64,000 bases of DNA. Origin: Podarcis raffonei. Taxonomy: Eukaryota; Chordata; Lepidosauria; Squamata; Lacertidae. This document shows, piece by piece, positions 55,341 to 64,000 of the stretch; the first letter of the stretch is position 1, and the number at the start of each line of letters is the position of its first letter. The stretch lies in contig NC_070614.1 in assembly GCF_027172205.1 (NCBI RefSeq), positions 1,684,001 through 1,748,000 of the forward strand, given 5' to 3'. The notes under the pieces were generated by a model. That model saw nothing but the letters and a program-made list of their open reading frames with translations, did not search any database and was not told where the DNA came from. Made by a program: the position numbers and the translations under genes.

Positions 55341-58300
55341 AGCAGAACCACCTATTCCAGGACTAACGGTGAAGGTGCAACTACAACTACCCAATGGACA
55401 TAGGGTCCAGGTAGAGGCGCTGTTAGACTCAGGAGCGTCAGCAGATTTCATAGGCCAGAAATTCGTACAGGAACACAAAATCGCTTTGTTACCTTTGAAT
55501 TTCCCACTGCGAGTGAAAACAATCAACGGCAGACCGCTACTGTCAGGAGAAGTGACTTAAGAGACTCCACCAATGAGAATGGATATGGGTCATCACTCAG
55601 AGACCAGGGCATTTCATGTGACCAAACTAGCTGGGCACCCAATGGTGGTGGGCATGAGTTGGCTCAATCGTCACAATCCGGTGATTGCCTGGCATCAAAG
55701 GTCTTTGGTTTTTGGTTCAATCTATTGTATGACACATTTTGTTTGGGGGAAAAGGGAAAAATCTCAGTGGAAGTAATGGGAACAGAGGTGGAAGGGAAGT
55801 TGATGGGGAATGAAAGTGAGATTCCGTCACAATATATTGCTTATCGGGATGTTTTTTGTGAAAAAGAAGCGGATAAACTTCCACCACATAGGCCCTATGA
55901 TTGCAAGATAGATCTGGTCCCTGGGGCACAGTTGCCACCAAGCAAGATATATGCCATGTCGGAAGTAGAATCTGCAGCATTGAGGGAGTTCCTGCAAAAG
56001 AATTTGCAGAGAGGTTTTATTAGAGAGTCCACGGCCTCGGGGGGTGCTCCTGTCTTTTTTGTCAAAAAGAAAGGGGAGGAAGGGGCACCGAGATTAGTAT
56101 GTGACTTCAGAATCCTTAACAGCCAAATGAAGCCTCGCGTGTGCCCATTGCCACGTATAGATGACCTCTTAGAAAGAGTAAGGTCAGCCAAAGTCTTTAC
56201 CAAGCTTGATCTACGAGGAGCATATAATCTGATAAGGGTCAGAGAAGGGGATGAGTGGAAAACCAGTTTTTGTACTAAGTATGGTGCATTTGAATTCTTG
56301 GTAATGCCTTTTGGCTTACAAAATGGCTCAGGGGTATTTCAAACCTTCATCAATCACGTCTTAGCAGGTATACTGGATCAGTTCTGTGTCTCTTATTTAG
56401 ATGACCTCTTAATATATAGTGAAAGTATGGAGGAACACGTAAAACATGTCACGCAGGTGTTAGAGAGATTGAGGACCAACAGGTTATATGTGAAGTTAGA
56501 GAAGTGTAAGTTCCACACACAAAAGGTGGAGTTCCTGGGATATTGCATTTCCCACAAAGGGGTGCACATGGACCCCAGTAAAGTTCAGGCAGTGGTGGAA
56601 TGGGAGGCACCTAAAACTAAGAAAGATCTACAGAGGTTTTTAGGATTTGCTAATTTCTATCGTAAATTCATAGGTAATTACTCCAAAATCACAACGCCAC
56701 TGACTGATTGTCTAAGAGGGAAGGGCCCATTCAGATGGTCTGAGGGAGCACAGAAGGCCTTTGATAAATTAAAGGCGGTGTTTGCTTCAGAAAAATATCT
56801 TATGCACCTAGATCCAAGTAAACGTATGAAGGTAGAAACTGATGCCTCTGATAGGGCTATTGGGGCCATTCTGCTGCAACAGGACAAGGAAGGGGACTGG
56901 AGACCCTGTGCATTCTACTCTAGAAAATTAAATCAATCAGAACAAAACTACACCATATTTGATAAGGAACTTTTAGCTGTGCATGCTGCCTTTAAAGTGT
57001 GGAGACATTTTTTGGAAGGGGCGTCACATCAGGTGGTGGTACAAACAGATCATAAGAATTTAGAGTATTGGAGAACTGCTAGACAGCTAAACCAAAGGCA
57101 AATTAGGTGGGCGGAGTTTTTTGCTGGGTTTAATTTTAGGATTGAGTACATACCTGGGCATCAAAATGTTCGTGCAGACGCGCTATCGCGCAAACCTGAG
57201 TATATGGAAGGGGAAGCACCTCCCAAGTTGCGAGAAATGCTGAGATCGGATCAGTGGGGGTGTGCAGCCGTAGTAGTGGACGGCAGGGAATTCCAGCAGT
57301 TGACAGTAACAGATGAGTTTGCACAAAAGAAAATGGAGGAACTGAGAAAAGGTAGAGGGGAAGAGGAAGGTTTCAAGGAAAAAGGTGGATTGTTGTACAG
57401 GAGAGGGATGCTGTATGTACCTGCAGGTGAATTAAGAGGTAAAGTGTTGAGGCAACATCATGATAACCCGACTGCAGGACATTTTGGTAGAGAAAAAACC
57501 CTGTATCAGATAACACGGCAGTTCTGGTGGCCAAAGTTGAGGGAGGAGGTAACGCAATATGTAAGAGGTTGTGAAGTATGTCAACGAGCTAAGGCACCTA
57601 GAGCAGCTCCCGCAGGTTTGTTGCAACCTATGCCCACGCCGGGAAGGCCTTGGGATGTGGTGTCTATGGATTTTATAACGGATCTACCATCATCGCATAG
57701 GCAAACAGTGATCTTTGTGGTGGTTGACATGCTAACCAAGATGGCGCATTTCATACCCTGTGCCAAAATTCTGACCGCGCAGGAAACTGCAAAGATGTTT
57801 TTAGATAATATTTTTAGGTTGCATGGTATGCCATCACAAATCATTTCAGATAGAGGGGCCCAATTTACATCACAATTTTGGAGAAGGTTAATGCAGTTAC
57901 TAGATGTGGAGCTAAGCCTCACGTCGACGAGACACCCGCAAACCAATGGGGAAGCTGAAAGAACGAATGCAACACTGCAACAATATCTGAGGTGTTATGC
58001 TGGTTATCAGCAAAGCGGGTGGTTAGAGAAGTTGAGTCTAGCAGAGTTTGCGTATAATAATGCACTGCATGTGTCTACGGGCAGAGCCCCATTTGTGGCA
58101 AACTATGGCTTGCACCCAAGGGCATTCCCAGGTCAAGAGGAGCAGTTAGCAGTACCAGCAGCAGAACAAATGATAGAGGAGTTGAGGTGCATTCATGAGA
58201 TATTGAAAGAGGATTTGGAAGAAGCTAAAGAGGCTTACAAGAAAGCTGCAGACAGGCACCGGCAGGTTGGGGAAGAAATCCAAGTAGGGAGCTGGGTATG

Positions 58301-59150
58301 GCTGTCTACCAAGGGACTACCAATACGAGGGAGGTGTAAAAAGCTAAAACCAAGGAGATTGGGACCTTTCCAAGTAAAGGCTCAAATTAACCCAGTTGCT
58401 TTCAAGCTTCATTTACCTGAAAATATGAGAATACACCCTGTATTTCATAGATCTTTATTGTCAGTGTTTGTACCAGCGCATGAGTATCAAATTTCAAGGG
58501 AACCACCTCCTTTCCCCACCATGATGGGGGAAGAGGAGGCTGAAGTGGAAGAGATATTAGACTCCAGAATAAGTAGGAGGAAATTACAGTATTTGGTTGC
58601 ATGGAAAGGGTTAGATGAGTCTGAGAACTCATGGGAACCAACAGAAAAAATTAACGTTCCGGAATTGCAGAGAGAATTTCATAGAAAATATCCCCACAAG
58701 CCAAAACCCCATAACTGGCATCTTCAAGAAATTTTTGAAGAGACAGATAGCGAGCAAGAGGAGTTCATAGGGTTCGGTCCTTCAGAAACAGAGGAGAGCG
58801 AGGAGGAGGAAGGGGGGCTTAGGGGAGGGGGTGATGTCAGGGAAGAGTTAGAGTTAGAAGATTCCAGTTTCCCAGAGGGAGAAAGCATTCCCCAAGGGGG
58901 GGAGGAGAGCAGTGAATTGAAGAGAAGAGAGCAACAGGAACAACAGGGAGGGACCGGCTGTTCTCAGGAAAGGCAAGGGTTCAGTTCTAGCTCAGATTTG
59001 GAGGAGGGGAGATACAAGCCAGCTCTAGCCAGGAGGTTAGAAAAAAGAGTGGGAAAGCGAAGGGAAAGGCGCCTTCGCCATTTTGAGGGTGGCTGGTCAT
59101 GGAGAAGCAGAGCTCAGAAGGTATCTGAAAGAAGTGACTCTGAGGAATAA
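55340..59150 (+). pseudogene. pol region of the Ty3/Gypsy element
   Basis: In order: aspartic protease with LLDSGASADFIG (~55420-55455), reverse transcriptase with VCDFRILN, FTKLDLRGAYN and SYLDDLLIYS (~56090-56420), RNase H with VETDASDRAIG and TDHKNLEYW (~56830-57070), integrase with an HHCC zinc finger and the catalytic core VSMDFITDLP, ISDRGAQFTS (~57450-57870), and a chromodomain (EVEEILDSR to LVAWKGLDESENSWEP, ~58545-58640). The frame runs on into the 3' LTR. A fossil; no host chromobox gene is implied. Confidence 0.92.
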
Positions 59151-59261
59151 TATTTAAGAACCGTTTATAAGAATGTTTTGTTAATACGCAATAAAAAGTT
59201 TTATAAAAGAACAAGAAGCATTTGTGTGGTGATCTGAAGAGGACAACGACCAGTCCTGACA
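58835..59261 (+). repeat. 3' LTR of the Ty3/Gypsy element
   Basis: Same length and ends as the 5' LTR. A G-rich purine run (GGGGAGGGGGTGA) lies just before it, a likely polypurine tract. Confidence 0.95.
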
Positions 59262-59339
59262 ATACCAATACTAAAAAGGACTAGTTTGTAGCAAACCCTT
59301 TCCTTCTCACAACACAAGGGGACCACCAAACCTCCTAGT

Positions 59340-59584
59340 TAAAATAGATGCAAAGACCATAGCAGTATTATCACTCCAGTTCCTGGGAGAATAGGAATGT
59401 CTTCACTTTGTGCCGAAAGATGTCTGTGTTTGTGCCCAGCAAACTTCCCTGGGGAGAGCATTCCACAAATAAGGGGCTGCCACTAAAAAGGCCCATTCAC
59501 TTTCTCTTGGAAGAATCAAAGAATTGTAGAGATGGAAGGGACCCCAAGGCTCATCTAGTCCAACCTCCTGCAGTGCCTTGAAGT
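59340..59584 (-). repeat. L2-like LINE and CR1 tail fragments
   Basis: Minus-strand translation includes FLVAAPYLWNALPREV, the end of an L2-like ORF2, interrupted by a CR1 tail (59515-59578, 'agaattgtagagatggaagg'). Confidence 0.65.
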
Positions 59585-59730
59585 TCACTGGGTGATCTTG
59601 GCCAGCTACTCACTCTTAGCCTAACCTACCTCACATAGCTGCTATGAGGATAAAATGGGGAGGAGAAGTATGTAAGTCACCTTGAGCTCCTTGGAGGAAA
59701 AGTGGGATATAAATGCAATAAGTAAGTAAG
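59585..59730 (+). repeat. Interspersed LINE/SINE tail, unassigned
   Basis: Second copy of the repeat at 47745-47930, ending in 'ggatataaatgcaataagtaag'. Confidence 0.6.
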
Positions 59731-60820
59731 GCCATCTGATGGTTTTGAGGTCCGTGACAAAGCAGTGCATGAGGGACTGCTGTCCTGAGCCATGTTTGGA
59801 CCTGGAGATGAATTGACAGCCAGCATAGCTGGCCCAGAATTGGTACTGTATGTTTGAATCACCTGGTGTCTGTTGATAATCTGTCTGCAGAATTCTACAC
59901 TAGCCATGGATTTTGAACTGTCTCTAAAGTCAGCCCAGCATATAACACATTGCTACAATGCAACCTGGGCTTATGAGAGTACAGATCACTGAAGCCAGGA
60001 TGTCTCCACCCAGATATAGACACCAGCTGTAGTTGGTAGAAGGCACCCTTACCGTTGTGCCTGCTGTGGTGACAGTAATGGATCTATGAGAACTCCCAAG
60101 CGGCTAACTTTAATCCTTCGTGGGGAGTGTGGTCACATCTATATTTCATATACATCAGGTTTTTCATCCGCTTCCACATTACCTATTCACATAGCCAGCA
60201 TCCCAATACATCTCTTATTGCTGAACTCGCAATTGCTAAACCAGGGGTGGGAAAAGATCCTGCTGGAAGGCAAGATCCAGAAGTGACCCACCCTCCACAG
60301 GTCACTTGGACAGGTGAGTGGTGCTGGCCACCTGTTAATCATTTGACATATTATTATTTCTTAGCATTTCTATATTTAATCCAAAGGAAGATTCTTCCAT
60401 GAACTTTGCTACGCTGATAAGCCCAAGAAAGGTGAATGCGGTTACCCCAAAATGGCCTGGCAGGATCAGGCCTGAGGACCACTGCACTAAATACACGTTA
60501 GAACTGAAACATAAGGAAACTAAGAATGGTGAAGGGCAAAACCACCTTTTTGCTACTTGCAAATCTTATCTGTATTTTTTAGCCAAAGAACCAGAGAAAA
60601 GCATTGGTTGGTTGTTTTGTCCACTGGTAGATGGCATTAGGGATTCAAGGTATGAGGAACAGAATATGACAACAGCTGAACGGTGTCAAGCTAAATACAA
60701 TATGACCGCATCTTTCAGCAACACTCTGCTGGAGGGAGGCTGGTTGAAATTGCACAAATAAAATCCAAGCAAGGGGGAGAGCCTAGAAGTTGTTTTTGCA
60801 CTAAGTCCATTGGGGCTACC
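59731..60820. other. SSH1 intron 2, unexplained
   Basis: An open frame at 60399-60761 (120 residues, MNFATLISPRKVNAVTPK onward) has no motif that I recognise and no splice context; probably chance. The rest shows nothing clear. Confidence 0.4.
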
Positions 60821-60824
60821 CAGC

Positions 60825-61110
60825 ATGGAAAAAGCTTTTAAGCTCCCCACCTTGCTTGCTGGGCAAGGCCCACTCAGCACACCTGTTCTGGGGTGCTCTT
60901 GCAAGATCTCACGGGGCCATACGAGTTCCCGCAAGATCTTGCGCAAACATCCTAAGCCTTCCAGAGCCAGCGCCTTGCCCTCCAAGCAAGGCAGAGAGCT
61001 TAAAAGCTCTTTCCATGCTAGGTCTGCTAGGGTTTCCTGGTGGTCAAGGAGCTTTTAAGCTCTCCGCCTTGCTTGCTGGGTGAGGCCCACTTGGCACACG
61101 GGTTCTGGGA
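60825..61110. repeat. Inverted plus direct repeat element
   Basis: 60825-60860 (CATGGAAAAAGCTTTTAAGC and on) is inverted at about 60984-61020 (GAGCTTAAAAGCTCTTTCCATG region), and the stretch 60833-60892 returns directly at 61050-61109 (AGCTTTTAAGCTC...CTTGCTTGCTGGG). Looks like a foldback or MITE-type element with a partial duplicate. Confidence 0.6.
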
Positions 61111-62400
61111 GTAAGGGGTTCAGACTGAATCATTGGGCAGCTGCACACTTGTGGCACAGACTTGCTTGAATAAACAGAATTCTACACACTTAAAAGCACT
61201 GGAGAAACATTTGTATTATTACATTGCAAACAAAATGGAAAATTAGACTGGGCCATATGCTGTGGCATGAACTGGAGCGTTCAGGCTACAGGGTGGGGTT
61301 GCCTGATCCAGGCCTCACTGCTACTTTACCCTTGCAGAGCAGGAGATTCCACCCCTTCCATTCCGGGTTCCCCTGCCCCCCAGCATTGCACAGAACACAG
61401 GCCTTGTGCTGGTTTCCCAGGCCACGCCCACGTGGCAGCCAGTTCCCAACCGCTGTCAGGCTAACCAGATTGCCTCCTCCTTGCTCAGAGCACGCTGCAG
61501 TCAGGATACTGCAGCCTTGACAGGATGTGATTCAGCATCCTGTTTTTAAGTATCTGATAGAGTCAGCAGCTTCTGCCTCCACTTCTCCTTGCTGACTTCA
61601 GCTGCAAGATCACAGCCCGTGGGATGGCACAGCATGGCTATTGTCTTCAGGCGTAGCCCCCCTCCCCCCCCCCACAGGCTGCTAAAGCCTCCATTCACTC
61701 AACTTTAAGCACATTCACTCAAAGTCCTGTAATTGTGACTGACCTATAACTGTGACCCGAGTCATGGACTCCACACTATGCAACCCACATTTTCCATAAT
61801 GTGTTCAGCTTCCTAGATTCAGCCTTGAAATGGAGGCAGTTGTTTGCCTGGAATGCTAGCACGTATTTGTTTGGTGCTTGTGTGGTAGTCTTGAAGGCTA
61901 TATTGTGGCTCCTCCTCTTTTTCTCAGCTGTAGCGCTAAGCTGCGTAAATGTGGCTGGCCCTGATTGTGTGGTGGACAGTGGATGGCATCAGATAGCCTC
62001 AGGGATAGGAAACCAGGTAGCGAGAGGAGGGGTTTGCACATACTTTTCCACAATCCCTGCATGGGAAGATCGCCTGGCCTTTCTCTGGATACACTGTTGT
62101 GCCCAGATTACTTGAACTTGCCAGAGTCTTTCTCTTATAAGACTCATTAGAGCTAAATCCGTCTTCCTTAATGTTTGATGGAGTAGTGACTTGCCTCCAT
62201 CGAGGGAAAACATGTCACTGTCTTGGACCAAGTGAGTTCCAACTGCTCCGACTCACCCCTTAGCCTCAGAGGCCATTGTTGGCCTTTGTTGCCTAGTGGG
62301 CAAAGGCCAAAGGGGCAACACCAAGGAGGAGGGCAGGATATGCCACCAGAATAACCCTGTTGCGATAGGGACACATCATGTCATTTCTGTTCCTCTTGAA
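61111..62400. other. SSH1 intron 2, nothing recognised
   Basis: Contains a C-rich run near 61660; the open frames, including 61801-62115, have no family motif. SSH1 exon 3 was looked for and not found. Confidence 0.5.
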
Positions 62401-62830
62401 TGAATGTGATTTTTAAAATTGCAAGCATGTTTTGTAAACAGCTTTGAGAGCCCTTTGAGACTGTAAAATGGAGTATAAGGCCCTTCTTTGTGTGCCTCCT
62501 CCGTGAGAGGTATGGAGGGTGGCAGTACCAGAAGGGGCCTTTTCTGCAGTGGCTCCCCAGTTGTGGAATGCTCTCCTCAGGGAGGTTCGCCTGACACCTT
62601 CATTATACACCTTTAGGTACCAGGCAAAGATGTTCCTCTTTAACCAAGCCTTTGGTTGATTGACATTCAGTGCCCTTTTAAAATGTGTTGGGGCGTTACT
62701 GGGTTGTTCTTGTTTTTATTTTGATTATGTATTTTGTGTTTTCATACTATGATTTTATCCTGTGAACCGCTCTGAGAACTGCAGGTATAGGGTGGTATAT
62801 AAATTTAATAAATAGTAGTAGTAGTATAAG
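62400..62830 (+). mobile_element. L2-like LINE 3' end, plus strand
   Basis: Translation gives AFSAVAPQLWNAL-like and REVRLTPSLYT-like stretches (62535-62610), then FLFNQAFG, followed by a 3' UTR with 'accgctctgagaactgcagg' and a (TAG)n tail near 62815-62826. A different subfamily from 178-1065. Confidence 0.7.
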
Positions 62831-62831
62831 T

Positions 62832-63037
62832 AGATAAATAGGTAAACGGTGGGAAGGTAAACGGCGTTTCCGTGTGCTGCTCTAGTTCGCCAGAAGCGGC
62901 TTAGTCATGCTGGCCACATGACTGGCCGGAAGCTGTACGCCGGCTCCCTCAGCCAGTAAAGCGAGATGAGCACTGCAACCCCTGAGTCATTTGCGACTGG
63001 ACGTAATGGTCAGGGATCCCTTTACCTTTAGTAGTAG
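62832..63037 (+). mobile_element. Sauria-type SINE, 5'-truncated
   Basis: Plus-strand 3' two thirds of the SINE at 38152-38487: GTAAACGGCGTTTCCGTGTG, 'cttagtcatgctggccacat', AAAGCGAGATGAGC and GGTCAGGGATCCCTTTACC. The tRNA head is missing. Confidence 0.85.
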
Positions 63038-63159
63038 TAATAATAATATTCTAAATAAATAATTGGTGATCTCCTCTGCACAGGTAAAATATACTACTTT
63101 TTCACACAACACATCATTAACTGATACTGTTTTGTTACTGTAAGATCACATAATAGCCA

Positions 63160-64000
63160 CTGGCTTAGATATTGGAAGAGAGGTTTGTCAAAGTAGGGCA
63201 GAGAAGTAAGCAGGATGCTTCAATACCATCAAATGAAAAAGTTTTCTCTGCTGATGAAAATGAAGAACAAATAGCTGATTCCCAAGATGTAAATTATGGA
63301 AGTTATGAATGGACATTAGTGAAACCAAGTACACATTCCACTTCTAATAAAAAGTCAGAGTGTAACACATTATAAAAGAGCATCAGATAGGGGATTGGCC
63401 TGCATGCCACAACTGCCACTGCTGGCTTGATTACTGAAGAGGACAAGAGGCTTGTAGTTGGATCACATAAAGTCAAGAGGGCCTAAGAAATAGTTATGAA
63501 AGCCCTGGATTATCTGTGTCAGAAGGATGAAATGGACTGCATCTTCTTAATAGCCATGAATATACAAATAAAGTTACACTAAAAACAGACAGTTCAGATC
63601 AGCAGTTCCCCAGCATCATCGTAGAACAGTATTATTTCATGTGCAGTGAACCAGGTGGAAGAGAACTCTACCACTACTCTGGAGAAAGGCTCGGGGGGGG
63701 GGGACCAGTTGAAGTTATTACTCATAATCTTGTAGATTTTGTGAAGAAGGGCACTGATAAGAGCTTGCAGGCCATTGGAGGTGATACTACAAATGTTAAC
63801 ACTGGCTGTTGTGTAGAGGTCAAGCTTGGTCATAAGTTGATCTGGTTGGTTTGTGCCGTCCACGCCAATGAGTTACCCCTGCGACAACTTGATTACAGCA
63901 GTCAATGGGAAGACCTTGTCTATCAGCAAGTGGACAGTTAACATTCAAAATGCTAGACTCTGCTTCAGAACTTGAAATTGATCCTTCATTCACCAAACTC
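63160..64000 (+). pseudogene. Fossil gene with HANELPLR motif, unassigned mobile element
   Basis: Translated pieces read RASDRGLACMPQ, LITEEDKRLVV, AIGGDTTNVNTGCC and WLVCAVHANELPLRQL, in that order over about 700 bp. From memory these match a family of large uncharacterised proteins found scattered in arthropods and other animals (IGCDGTxVNTG ... LVCxLHANELPLRHL), probably encoded by a mobile element. No introns, and the frame is broken a few times. It runs to the window edge. Family placement is from recall and uncertain. Confidence 0.5.

Larger units (their letters stand above)
53810..59261 (+). mobile_element. Ty3/Gypsy chromovirus, nearly whole
   Basis: A 5.45 kb LTR retrotransposon fossil with both LTRs (427 bp each), flanked by the 5-base duplication ATACC (53805-53809 and 59262-59266). 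The order of parts is gag with a zinc knuckle, protease, reverse transcriptase, RNase H, integrase and a C-terminal chromodomain, the arrangement of chromoviruses; there is no envelope. It looks almost complete, with about one or two breaks in its coding part. By eye the two LTRs differ at about seven positions (near 1.6 percent), which suggests an age of some millions of years. No tRNA-type primer site was recognised after the 5' LTR. Confidence 0.93.

Noticed and set aside
58545-58700. Chromodomain as evidence of a host CBX gene
   Set aside because: It is fused in frame to the integrase of the Ty3/Gypsy element, as in other chromoviruses.
60399-60761. 120-residue open frame in SSH1 intron 2
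   Set aside because: Unrecognised, no promoter or splice context; kept only as unexplained sequence.
48076-64000. SSH1 exon 3
   Set aside because: I looked for the expected SESFFMVKGAALFLQ-like stretch and found none; intron 2 probably runs beyond the window.

Overview
This is nuclear DNA of a vertebrate, almost certainly a squamate reptile and probably a lizard. Split exons with GT-AG junctions recover three host genes in the order SVOP (+), DAO (-), SSH1 (+). As far as I recall the human map at 12q24, this is the same gene order and relative orientation. The repeats point to squamates: CR1/L3 and L2-like LINEs, L1 elements with target-site duplications, a tRNA-headed SINE of the Sauria-SINE type, short inverted-repeat elements, and a chromodomain Ty3/Gypsy element. 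The species cannot be named from the sequence alone.

Region by region. 1-9064: the last nine coding exons of SVOP (synaptic vesicle 2-related transporter), covering its C-terminal 329 residues up to the stop codon; the 5' exons lie left of the window. 9065-13958: gene-free space between the convergent 3' ends of SVOP and DAO. 13959-25457: the complete coding region of DAO (D-amino-acid oxidase) on the minus strand, ten coding exons and 347 residues, with every exon phase consistent and the known active-site residues present at the human numbering. 25458-44479: about 19 kb between the DAO and SSH1 5' ends, filled mostly by mobile elements. The largest is an L1 (30058-37714) that was later hit by a CR1 and by a second L1. 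Next to it lies an L1-type element carrying only an ORF1-like coiled-coil gene. 44160-44960: CpG island and first exon of SSH1 (slingshot cofilin phosphatase 1). 48035-48075: SSH1 exon 2. The remaining ~16 kb is SSH1 intron 2, which holds a 5'-truncated L1, a nearly whole Ty3/Gypsy chromovirus copy (53810-59261) and the remains of an unassigned mobile-element gene at the right edge.

The three host genes are not a functional unit: SVOP is a vesicle membrane transporter, DAO a peroxisomal flavoenzyme, SSH1 an actin regulator. Their linkage is conserved synteny. The most unusual material is in the repeats: several insertions datable by nesting and target-site duplications, an ORF1-only L1 relative, a pair of near-identical inverted CR1 copies, TA-flanked inverted-repeat elements with an unoccupied site in a related repeat, a degenerate ~39 bp tandem repeat next to the SSH1 promoter, and a fossil gene with a HANELPLR motif.
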